64,000 bases of DNA from Arcticibacter eurypsychrophilus (lineage in GTDB: Bacteria; Bacteroidota; Bacteroidia; Sphingobacteriales; Sphingobacteriaceae): NCBI RefSeq assembly GCF_001730525.1, contig NZ_MDFN01000023.1:21420-85419 (forward strand), written 5' to 3'. The position numbers and the translations under genes are program-made. Within the stretch, counting starts at the first letter, position 1; the number at the start of each line of letters is the position of its first letter. Below, in pieces: positions 8,792 through 16,644 of this stretch. Under the pieces are notes generated by a model, which had not been told where the DNA came from, did not search any database, and was given only the letters and a program-made list of their open reading frames with translations.

Positions 8792-10216
8792 GTGAAAGCG
8801 AAACGATTTTTTAAGGGATTTGCTCTGCTATTTTTGTCAGGTGTTTCAATTTTCGGATGTAAAAAAACTTCTGATCAGAATATCCTTGAACCAGTTTCAA
8901 CAATAACAGAAAAACCCCTCAGTCTTGCTGAATCAGTTATAGATAGGCCGATGACTTACCGCAACACTTTTTATAATACCGATTATTTATCTGTAGGAAC
9001 TGGAGGTTTGATAGAAATTGGCTCTAATGAGATTAAAGTTCCTGGTACATTTCCTTTAAGAAATGTCACCAGGGCTTATCTATATTGGCACATTAATTCG
9101 ACAGGTTGGGAGTATCGGGCTAATTTAAATTTCAACGGGTACTCCATTTATCCGTCAGTTATTCCTGGCACAATTTTAGGGACAACTATTGGGATTGCTG
9201 GGCCAAATAACGGAGCAGATGGCAGAATAACTAACGAATTGTTCACTCTGGTCTATCGCGCTGACGTAACAGACGCAGTAAAAGCTGCATCTTCAAGAAT
9301 TTTTAAATTTAGAGGGTTCGGGACCGAGTACGAGGATGAATCAAATCCTGTCGGAGCATCATTAGTTATTTTTTATTCGGATGGAGACCCCAACAACAAC
9401 CGTGACATTGTTCTGTTTGATGGTAATGATTCTAATAAAGGTTTTGCTGGATTCCCGGGAAATCCGAATGCACCTTTTGATCCTGAAGGTTGGGATGTTC
9501 TTTTATCGGGATTAAATTACACAACTGGAAAAGGTATAATGACCATGCATGTGGCTGATGGTCAACAGTGGGAAGATGGTAATCTATTTCTGAATTCCCA
9601 AAAAATTGCATCAGGATCAATATTTTCCGGAAATACAGTTCCAGGTGCGACTGCCACAAGTAGCGCGCGGTGGGATATAAAGCCGATCGATATAACACCT
9701 TGGCTCCGCCCCGATGTGAAGTCACTGCATGTGACTTTAGATAAGTATGTGGATGATTTACTGAGCCTTGTGATTGTGGTGTTCAATCTTCCAAAAGGGG
9801 CAGCACCGGTAAGCGCAATTCAGGTCCCGTTTGATTACAGGCCGCTTAATTGCCCGAATACATTGCGTACGTCGAGTAGTGCGGAAGAAGCAGCAATCAT
9901 GGGCTCTTCAACCTTTGATGTAAGTAAAGTAGATCTTTCTACTGTTAAATTAAATGGGATTCCTTTCAAAAAATCAAGAGTGATTGATAAGTCAGCTCCT
10001 TTTAAAGGGGATGTCACCAGTTGCAGTACTTGCTCCAACCTTGCACCGGATGGTATTAAAGATCTGGAATTTCTTTTTGATAGTCAGCTACTGTTAAAAA
10101 CAATGGGTACAGTGCAAGATAAACAATGTGTTAAAGTGACCTTGACCGGTAAGTTATTACCGCAATATGGATCTACTCCTATTAAGGGGGAGGATTACAT
10201 TGTAATCAGTAAATAA
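8792..10216 (+). CDS. Tandem-array lipoprotein, copy 4 (GTG start)
   Basis: The longest frame can be opened at TTG 8765, but starting at GTG 8792 puts the lipobox cysteine (SIFGC) at residue 23. That is exactly where it lies in copies 1, 2, 3 and 5, and it gives an MK- start like theirs, so 8792 is preferred (474 residues). Array motifs are FYNTDYLSVGTGGL, RAYLYWHIN, YRADVT, GASLVIFYSDG, NNRDIVLFDGND and MTMHVADG. The region around residues 95-175 is the most divergent of all copies, with an insertion near the first beta motifs. The C-terminal third, with the four cysteines, nearly repeats copy 3. Spacing to copy 3 is 42 bp. Confidence 0.83.
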   Translation: MKAKRFFKGFALLFLSGVSIFGCKKTSDQNILEPVSTITEKPLSLAESVIDRPMTYRNTFYNTDYLSVGTGGLIEIGSNEIKVPGTFPLRNVTRAYLYWHINSTGWEYRANLNFNGYSIYPSVIPGTILGTTIGIAGPNNGADGRITNELFTLVYRADVTDAVKAASSRIFKFRGFGTEYEDESNPVGASLVIFYSDGDPNNNRDIVLFDGNDSNKGFAGFPGNPNAPFDPEGWDVLLSGLNYTTGKGIMTMHVADGQQWEDGNLFLNSQKIASGSIFSGNTVPGATATSSARWDIKPIDITPWLRPDVKSLHVTLDKYVDDLLSLVIVVFNLPKGAAPVSAIQVPFDYRPLNCPNTLRTSSSAEEAAIMGSSTFDVSKVDLSTVKLNGIPFKKSRVIDKSAPFKGDVTSCSTCSNLAPDGIKDLEFLFDSQLLLKTMGTVQDKQCVKVTLTGKLLPQYGSTPIKGEDYIVISK

Positions 10217-10258
10217 ACGGTCACCTCCCTCAGTTTAAACAGAACCAAAAATACGAAC

Positions 10259-10955
10259 ATGAAAACCAACCCAATCTTTCAGAAGTCAACCATTCTGCTC
10301 CTGTCCTGTATTCTCATCTTCGGTTGTAAAAATACGACAGACGAAAATAGTGTTGAAGCTGTTTCATCTGCAGAAAAGAAACTTAGTCTTGCTAAAGGAT
10401 ATGGAACCAAGTCTGGATGTGTGGATTGCGACATCAAAAATAGTACGCAGACGCAGAGTAGAGCACAGATTACTGCGACTACCGAACCCATCCATCACTT
10501 CAATACTTTTTATAATACCGATTATTTATCCGTAGGTGTTGGAGGATTGAGAGATGTGGTAATGGACAAATCCGGGTAACCGGAACCTTTCCATTGGGAA
10601 ACGTGAACAAGGCTTATCTCTATTGGGACGGGTTATCAAATTCTACAGAAGTAGATAAACCGGTATGGACCTCAAAAGTTACGTTTAATTCGACCGGCGT
10701 TATTGGAACCCCTATCGGTATATCATCGTCCAATTGCTGGCCATATCACCAAAGTCAGTCCCATCGTGCCGATGTGACTAATATCGTCAAATCTGCAAGT
10801 TCACGAACTTTTACGTTCAGTGCTCAGCCTTTAAGTGACCTGAATACAAACGGCGCTTCATTAATCCTGTTTTATTCAGATGGAATGAGCAGCAACAACA
10901 GGGATATTGCTCTATATGAAGGGAATGATGCCATTACTTCGTTTCCCGGATACCG
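10259..10955 (+). pseudogene. Tandem-array lipoprotein, copy 5, frameshifted and truncated
   Basis: ATG 10259 opens a normal array signal peptide with lipobox LIFGC at Cys23, followed by a linker that is longer than in other copies and carries CVDCD. After YNTDYLSVGVGGLRD the frame is lost by two extra bases near 10556-10557 (GAT-GT-GGT). In another frame homology resumes as NKAYLYWDG, HRADVT, NGASLILFYSDG and NNRDIALYEGND. It stops matching at about 10950, in the middle of the domain, where sequence typical of another copy's N-terminus begins. About half of a full gene is present. No intact lipoprotein can be produced from it without correcting the shift. Confidence 0.85.
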
Positions 10956-12099
10956 ACTAAGTTTACTACCGTTTACAATACCGATTATGTATCCGTAGGA
11001 ACCGGAGGATTGAGAGACGGTTATGGGCAGATCAAAGTAATTGGAACCTTTCCCTTAAGCGGTGTCACTAAGGCTTATCTCTATTGGCACTGCGGTTCGC
11101 CATTAGAAGAGGAAACTGGGAAAACGCTGAAGTTAAACGGGATTACTATTACAGGAACCAATATTGGCATAAGTGCTGTGAATAACCGGTATAATTCTCC
11201 TGTAACAAATACGCAGGCCTATCGCGCTGATGTAACAGCAACAATAAAATCTTCTTCGAGGACTTTTAACCTAAGTGATTTTGGGCAGTTCAATGCTGGC
11301 GGAGCTTCATTGATCTTGTTTTATTCCGATGGAATTAGTAGTAATAACCGTAATATCGTTATTCTTAATGGAAATGACTCGAATCGTGGTACATTTCGGG
11401 GTTACCCGGGCAATCCAAATTCGCCTGTTGATTTACATGGTTGGGATGTATTTTTATCAGGAGCCAATTACACGACAGGAAAAGTAAACATTACCATGCA
11501 TGTGGCAGACGGTGATATGTGGCCCGACGGTGCATTGTATTTAAATGGTATAGATATCGGAGATCAATTGTTTAACGGAACAACAGTTCCAGGTGGAACT
11601 TCAACAATGGGCTCGTATTGGAATATACTACCTTTAGAGGTGTCCAGCCACCTGAGTCCAGGAATAAACCCCTTGCGTATACAAATGCCGTATTATGATG
11701 ATGATGTGCTGGGCCTTGTTGTCCTGGTATTTAATTTCCCTAAAGGAGCGGCACCTGTCAAAGTAATTAAAGCGCCATTTGATCTCAAAACGGTTCGCTT
11801 ATATGATTCGGAGGGACAAATTGCACGTGCCGCATCGGTCATACTGGGTACATCGACATTTGATGTGACTCAAGTAGACTTGTCCACCCTCAGACTGAAT
11901 GGGGTTCCTTTTGAAATAGCAAGAATACGGGATGTTTCGGCAGATGGAGTTAAAGATCTGGACTTGAGTTTAAGAACAGAAACTATTGGATGCGGTTCAG
12001 GATAAGAATTATATTAAAGTGACATTGACTGGCAGGTTATTACCGAAATATGGATCCACTGCAATTGAGGCTGTGGATTATTTTATTCCAAGTAACTAG
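10956..12099 (+). pseudogene. Tandem-array lipoprotein, copy 6, lacking signal peptide and frameshifted
   Basis: Directly fused to copy 5 near 10950-10957 is a segment beginning at the TKFTTVYNTDYVSVG part of the family, with no signal peptide. It resembles copy 2 almost throughout (DVFLSGANYTTGKVNITMHV, DGALYLNGIDIGDQLFNG). Like copy 2 it has no C-terminal cysteine set. A second shift near 11985-12003 breaks the frame. The remaining C-terminal codons (KVTLTGRLLPKYGSTAIE) follow in another frame to TAG 12097-12099. A 331-codon frame can be read at 11010-12005, but it has no export signal, so I treat it as dead. Deletion between two neighbouring copies explains the junction. Confidence 0.85.
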
Positions 12100-12189
12100 T
12101 AGTTGTTTTCAAATTCAACACGAACATCGATACTTATAAGGTTGATAGGCAATTTCGAAATTATGAAAAAAAGAGCTAATGGAAAAACA

Positions 12190-12197
12190 TAGATTTG
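12190..12197 (+). promoter_or_regulatory. Candidate -7 box before the YceI gene
   Basis: TAGATTTG matches the Bacteroidetes TAnnTTTG box and lies about 37 bases before the YceI ATG. No clear -33 element accompanies it. It would give the YceI gene its own start rather than depending on the broken array genes upstream. Confidence 0.4.
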
Positions 12198-12233
12198 CTA
12201 TGTATGTTTGAACTACATCAAAGAAACCCAAAA

Positions 12234-12809
12234 ATGAAAAAGCTATTATTTGCAATTATCGGTGCCACTTTATTCTCAGCGACCGTTGTCGGACAGACTT
12301 CTTACACTTTGGATAAATATCATTCCAGAGTTAATTTCAGTGCAACTCATTTTGGAATCTCGCATGTGGAAGGTAACTTCAAAATCATCGACGCCACTCT
12401 AGTGAGCAAAAAAGCGGATTTAACCGATGCGGTGATCACTTTTAAGGCAGATGTAAATTCCATTAACACTGAAGTTGAGTACCGGGACAAAGATCTTAAA
12501 AGTGCAAATTATTTTGACGCTGCTAAATATCCTGAGCTTACGTTTAAAAGTACCTCGTTTAGAAAAGTAGCTGGAAAAAATTACCTTTTATCAGGCAACA
12601 TGACGATTCATGGTGTGACTAAACCTGTTGTTTTACGTGTCATTTTCAATGGTACAGCTATCACTGCAATGAAAAAACTAACAGCCGGCTTCACGCTTAG
12701 CGGTTTCATCAACCGTGTAGATTTCGGTGTGGGTGGCGATCCGCTCACCTCTGGTGTCAGCAATAAGATCGATTTAACAGCTAATGTGGAGTTCACTATC
12801 ACCAAGTAA
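12234..12809 (+). CDS. YceI-family periplasmic lipid-binding-like protein
   Basis: From ATG 12234 the product is 191 residues with a signal peptide (KKLLFAIIGATLFSATVVGQ) and a lipocalin-like YceI barrel. Visible motifs are YTLDKYHSRVNFSATHFGISHVEG near the N-terminus, DLKSANYFDAAKYPELTFKS in the middle, and a C-terminal NKIDLTANVEF strand. Family members bind polyisoprenoids or similar lipids in the periplasm. Upstream TTG extensions (12195) are rejected because they would mask the signal peptide. It is followed after 16 bp by the VOC gene on the same strand. Confidence 0.9.
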   Translation: MKKLLFAIIGATLFSATVVGQTSYTLDKYHSRVNFSATHFGISHVEGNFKIIDATLVSKKADLTDAVITFKADVNSINTEVEYRDKDLKSANYFDAAKYPELTFKSTSFRKVAGKNYLLSGNMTIHGVTKPVVLRVIFNGTAITAMKKLTAGFTLSGFINRVDFGVGGDPLTSGVSNKIDLTANVEFTITK

Positions 12810-12825
12810 TTGTTCAAGATAAATC

Positions 12826-13314
12826 ATGAATTCTCCTTATAAAATACCATCCGAGACGCGAATCGGACATGTTCATCTGAAAGTGGCTGACCTTAAACGT
12901 TCCCTGGCTTTTTACTGTGATTTACTTGGTTTTGAGCTGATGGTATCCTATGGAGACGAAGCCGCTTTTATTTCTGCTGGCGGTTATCATCACCATATCG
13001 GTTTAAATACCTGGGATAGCAAAAATGCCCCTCCTGCCACAAGAGATGGCGTTGGGCTTTACCATACCGCGATTTTATATCCTGAAAGAAGGGACCTGGC
13101 AGCCATTTATCAAAGGTTGCTTGATGCAAAACATCCTAATATCGGTGCTTCTGATCATGGTGTATCAGAAGCGCTATATTTGAGAGACCCTGATAATAAC
13201 GGTGTAGAATTATACTGGGATAGACCAAAGGAATTGTGGCCAAGGCTTGAAGATGGCTCTTTGACGATGTTTGTAAATCCGCTTAATTTTGAAAGCTTAC
13301 TAGCCGAGTTGTAA
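12826..13314 (+). CDS. VOC-family (glyoxalase/bleomycin-resistance fold) protein
   Basis: The 162-residue protein has two paired beta-alpha-beta modules: GHVHLKVADLKRSLAFYCDLLGF at the start, HTAILYPERRDLAAIYQRL in the middle, and YLRDPDNNGVELYWDRP near the end. The histidines at the strand starts and the glutamate in GVELYW are the usual metal ligands, so it is likely an active metal-dependent vicinal-oxygen-chelate enzyme. Lyase, dioxygenase or resistance functions cannot be told apart from this. It is 16 bp downstream of the YceI gene and may share its transcript. Confidence 0.87.
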   Translation: MNSPYKIPSETRIGHVHLKVADLKRSLAFYCDLLGFELMVSYGDEAAFISAGGYHHHIGLNTWDSKNAPPATRDGVGLYHTAILYPERRDLAAIYQRLLDAKHPNIGASDHGVSEALYLRDPDNNGVELYWDRPKELWPRLEDGSLTMFVNPLNFESLLAEL

Positions 13315-13419
13315 GTATTTACCATTGTATTCATAAAAAATAATAAAAATTGCCTTAAGGGAGTTTCATAAAGTTAATGTAACATAGACTTAATTTGATT
13401 TTAGGCATTTTTGCAGTAC

Positions 13420-15300
13420 ATGAACCGTATTTTTTATTATCTCTTTATTTTACTGTGCCTCTCTACTGCTTCTTTGCAAGCACAGAAAGATTCTGCATCT
13501 CTAAAGGTTGCCTTTTTGGCGGACGTTCATTTACAGGACCTGTATGGTAAACTGGAAGGCAGCGACTACAAGGGGGTATTCAATCCAAAGACCGGCAGAT
13601 ATACGCTGCTGAGAACAATGGATGCACAGCTGCATTCCACTCGAATTTTTAATGAGAACTATTTCGCCTTTTTGGCGGCGCTTGATGATATTGCAAAGCG
13701 GGGCATCCACTATGTAGCACTTCCGGGAGATTACAGTGATGATGGGCAACCCTTACATATCCGGGGTTTGCAGCGCATTTTGAAAGAATACAGCGCAAAG
13801 TATGGAATGGAATTTTTTATCACAACGGGTAATCATGATCCTGCGGGTCCATTTGAACAGGACGCGGGTAAATCTGATTTCTTAGGTGAGGGTGGCAGGA
13901 AACAGGCTATTTATAGTAAAGAGGGGATGTTTAAGCGTTCCGGCGTAAATGAACTCCCTGTGGTGGTGAGTCCTGATCTGGCCAAAATGGGCTATCTCGG
14001 CATTACGGATCAGTTGCGGGAATTCGGATTTTATCCTAAACCTGGTTATCTGTATTGGGCTACTCCTTTCAGTTCGTACTCGTCATCGGATTATAACTAT
14101 GAAAAAGGTCTAAAGGCTAGTCTTTTAAATAAAAGGGTATATGAGGTCGCTCCCGGTACTATTGTGCAGGATGTGAGTTATGTGGCAGAGCCGGTTAAGG
14201 GACTTTGGCTTTTGGCATTAGATGGCAATGTTTATCCGGAGGCTGATTTAGGTTACAACAATGTACTGTTGCATAAAAAACATCTGGTTGAATGGGTTCG
14301 GAAAGTTGCTGATGAAGCTAAGAAACAAGGCAAGACCTTAATTGCGTTCAGCCACTATCCCATGGTCGACTTCAATGATGGTGCCTCACCTGAAATAGCA
14401 GAAATGATGGGTGCGGGTAAATGGCAGCTGGACCGTGTTCCGCGACAAGAAGTTGCGGTTGCTTTTGCTGATGCGGGAATCAAAGTTCATTTTGGAGGCC
14501 ATATGCATATTAATGATACGGGAATCTATACATCTCCAAAGGGAAATACATTGGTGAACGTCCAAACCCCTTCGTTAGCGGCATATATTCCTGCCTATAA
14601 ATTGCTTACAATCAAACCGAATAGGGATTTAGAGGTGGAAACAATCGTAATTGCACAAGTACCACGGTTTAATGAACTTTTTGATCTGTATAGAATGGAG
14701 CATCACTTGCTGGAAAGTCAGCATGCTCCCGGCATTTGGGATAGCACCATCCTTCAAACAAAAAGTTATCATGATTTCACCGATTATCATCTAAGGGAAT
14801 TGGTCAGGTTGCGTTTTCTTCCGGAGGATTGGCCTTCTGTGCTTAAGGATTTCCTGATGCCTGTTTCTGGTGATGATTTGCTGGTACTCGCAAATACGGA
14901 TCTTTCGGTTTCTTTTGATACGATCCTTAAGCATAAAGAACGTTATCAACAAGCCTGGAAAAGAGCAGAGAAATCAGTTGATTCTGCTATGGAGAAGGTT
15001 CGTTTAAAGCGAAATGATTTTAAGAAATGGAATGGGCTTGACCTGATTGCTGACTTCTATAAGATTCGTAGTGCGGATCAGTTAGCACTTGCTGACATTG
15101 GTTCTGATCGTCTTAAACAGTACAGGATACTTTCGAAATGCTTCTTTAAAAATCACCCAGAGTGGCAAAAAAAAGACCCGCTCCTAAAGAAGCTGGGTCT
15201 TTTTTTTAAGATCCTGGATAAGTTTCTACACGATGCTCCTGCTGATCGTTTTCTGATTCATGTAGATACAGGAAAAGTTCAGGATCTCAGTTTCGATTAA
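13420..15300 (+). CDS. Secreted calcineurin-like metallophosphoesterase
   Basis: Using ATG 13420 (a TTG nine bases upstream is less likely) gives 626 residues with a signal peptide (IFYYLFILLCLSTASLQAQ). All five phosphoesterase metal motifs are visible: ADVH near residue 35, PGDYSDDG near 107, TTGNHD near 140, SHYP near 312 and FGGHMH near 360. A roughly 230-residue C-terminal extension rich in charged helices follows. The enzyme would cleave phosphate esters in the periplasm or outside the cell. The 3' end of the gene contains a terminator-like palindrome (15167-15207). The next gene is convergent and begins only five bases after the stop. The substrate is unknown. Confidence 0.88.
   Translation: MNRIFYYLFILLCLSTASLQAQKDSASLKVAFLADVHLQDLYGKLEGSDYKGVFNPKTGRYTLLRTMDAQLHSTRIFNENYFAFLAALDDIAKRGIHYVALPGDYSDDGQPLHIRGLQRILKEYSAKYGMEFFITTGNHDPAGPFEQDAGKSDFLGEGGRKQAIYSKEGMFKRSGVNELPVVVSPDLAKMGYLGITDQLREFGFYPKPGYLYWATPFSSYSSSDYNYEKGLKASLLNKRVYEVAPGTIVQDVSYVAEPVKGLWLLALDGNVYPEADLGYNNVLLHKKHLVEWVRKVADEAKKQGKTLIAFSHYPMVDFNDGASPEIAEMMGAGKWQLDRVPRQEVAVAFADAGIKVHFGGHMHINDTGIYTSPKGNTLVNVQTPSLAAYIPAYKLLTIKPNRDLEVETIVIAQVPRFNELFDLYRMEHHLLESQHAPGIWDSTILQTKSYHDFTDYHLRELVRLRFLPEDWPSVLKDFLMPVSGDDLLVLANTDLSVSFDTILKHKERYQQAWKRAEKSVDSAMEKVRLKRNDFKKWNGLDLIADFYKIRSADQLALADIGSDRLKQYRILSKCFFKNHPEWQKKDPLLKKLGLFFKILDKFLHDAPADRFLIHVDTGKVQDLSFD
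15167..15207. terminator. Terminator-like perfect inverted repeat inside the phosphatase gene
   Basis: Thirteen-base arms, AAAAAAAAGACCC at 15167-15179 and GGGTCTTTTTTTT at 15195-15207, are separated by 15 bases. It lies about 93 bases before the end of the plus-strand gene, so it would act on either strand. The convergent PI-PLC gene ends at 15306, so on the minus strand this is a well-placed bidirectional terminator, here encoded within codons. Confidence 0.7.
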
Positions 15301-15305
15301 CTGAT

Positions 15306-16403
15306 TTATTTGTTAATTTTTCCATTTAAAGGATTTTTCCGCACATACGTACCATCCTCAAAAACGATATGATAAGGTGAATTGAAAAAAGCACTTGGCT
15401 TGTAATAGTCAGTCGTTATAATTTGTGCTCCTGAATCTTGTGCTTGTTTAAAGTGGGTATAATCATTGGCACGAGCTTCCTTAGTATCTGAGTCTGCACG
15501 TGTACGGATGATATATCCCTTTTTGACTAAGCCCTGAATGGAAGGATCTTCTGAATTATTCCTGAACAGAGTGGCGGCTTCTGGTGTTCCGGGCTCGGCA
15601 TTGACAAATATTAATCGTCCTTTTAATGAGGGATGACCCTGCAGATACAGGTCTCTGTTTTTATCCTTATTATCCAGGATAAAGAAAAATTTACCCCTGG
15701 CTTGTTTAAGCTTAGGCCAATTGCCTTTTAATACCGCTTCTTCCAAAGTTATACAATTGCCTCTGACCATATCTGGAGTGATGAGTTTATCCATACCTAA
15801 ATTTTTACGGATTATAGCATCCAGCTGATCGAATAGTGCTGAGGTAAAAGCTTCGGGTGTGGTGCCAAATCGGTTTGTCTCTCCATCTTTGGGTTCCAGT
15901 GTAATGAATACGGGAATGTGTCCTGGATTTGAGTTCGACCAGTTCTTTAATTTCTGAAGGCAGTCATCAAAAGTTAGACTCGAACTTCTGAAATCAATAT
16001 CGGGCACATGCAATACTTTAAATCCGGGTTGGTTCATCACGCCTGCTGTGTCATAGGGTTGATCTGGCTTAACTAGCTCCAGTCCCTTTGGATGTGCATA
16101 TTTACCTCCTTTGCTGTCGGCATACACATCGATTTCTAAATTGCGCAGACCCATATTAAGCTGATCCGTGATGGGAATATGTTCATATTGCAAACCACCT
16201 AATCGGTTAGTTGAATCTTTAGACTGGATGAGTTTAAATAGTGCAGGTTCAATAGCCTGTTTATAACTGTTATGGGATCCGATTACCTGAATTTGGTTGA
16301 GCTTTAGGTTATCTTCGGGTGCCTGCGCTTTTGTCTGTGCCCGTATTTGCGAAAAAGACATAATCGCTAGAAGGAAAAGAATTGCTGAAGTACTTGTTTT
16401 CAT
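15306..16403 (-). CDS. Secreted Ca2+-dependent phosphoinositide phospholipase C-like protein
   Basis: This 365-residue protein has a signal peptide (AILFLLAIMSFSQIRAQ) and a TIM-barrel PI-PLC-C1 pattern. An early catalytic histidine lies in IGSHNSYK, with GLRNLEIDVYAD near residue 105, and HVPDIDF, VFITLEPKD and a late DNKDK. The family cleaves phosphoinositide-type lipids in a calcium-dependent manner; in bacteria the real substrate is mostly untested. It is a single-gene unit: a terminator separates it from the EPS operon upstream, and it converges with the phosphatase gene. Two putative phosphate-ester enzymes side by side suggest phosphate scavenging, which is inference. Confidence 0.83.
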   Translation of the reverse strand: MKTSTSAILFLLAIMSFSQIRAQTKAQAPEDNLKLNQIQVIGSHNSYKQAIEPALFKLIQSKDSTNRLGGLQYEHIPITDQLNMGLRNLEIDVYADSKGGKYAHPKGLELVKPDQPYDTAGVMNQPGFKVLHVPDIDFRSSSLTFDDCLQKLKNWSNSNPGHIPVFITLEPKDGETNRFGTTPEAFTSALFDQLDAIIRKNLGMDKLITPDMVRGNCITLEEAVLKGNWPKLKQARGKFFFILDNKDKNRDLYLQGHPSLKGRLIFVNAEPGTPEAATLFRNNSEDPSIQGLVKKGYIIRTRADSDTKEARANDYTHFKQAQDSGAQIITTDYYKPSAFFNSPYHIVFEDGTYVRKNPLNGKINK

Positions 16404-16438
16404 TTGTGATTAATACAGTTTGCCAATTATGTTGAATG

Positions 16439-16446
16439 CAAAAATA
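16439..16446 (-). promoter_or_regulatory. Candidate -7 box for the PI-PLC-like gene
   Basis: The minus strand reads TATTTTTG, a match to TAnnTTTG, with an expected transcription start about 29 bases before the ATG at 16403. No -33 element was recognised. Confidence 0.35.
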
Positions 16447-16578
16447 AATCGGATATGTTAAAATAAGGTTAGTTCTGAAATAACATAATGATTCAATTTT
16501 TTCAAGGTTGAGCTTACTTAAGAGCTGGTTGCGAATCTGGGTTTTGATCCGCAGTGAATTTCCAGGTAAAAACATCAT

Positions 16579-16613
16579 AAAAAAAGAGGTCAACCGTTTA
16601 GGCGACCTCTTTT
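16579..16613. terminator. Intrinsic terminator at the end of the EPS operon
   Basis: AAAAGAGGTC (16582-16591) and GACCTCTTTT (16604-16613) form a ten-base-pair stem with a 12-base loop, flanked by A and T runs on both sides. It lies 32-66 bases beyond the last EPS gene (stop at 16645) on the minus strand and fits a strong Rho-independent terminator. Confidence 0.88.
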
Positions 16614-16644
16614 AATGGGTATTAATTGAATCCTAACGGTTCTG

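Noticed and set aside
11010..12005. A 331-codon frame as an independent gene
   Set aside because: It lacks the signal peptide of the family, begins inside the conserved motif region and loses frame before the end; better explained as part of the hybrid pseudogene.
12163..12192. Short frame MKKRANGKT before YceI as a remnant seventh array copy
   Set aside because: Only the ATG context resembles array starts; nine codons are too few to support homology.
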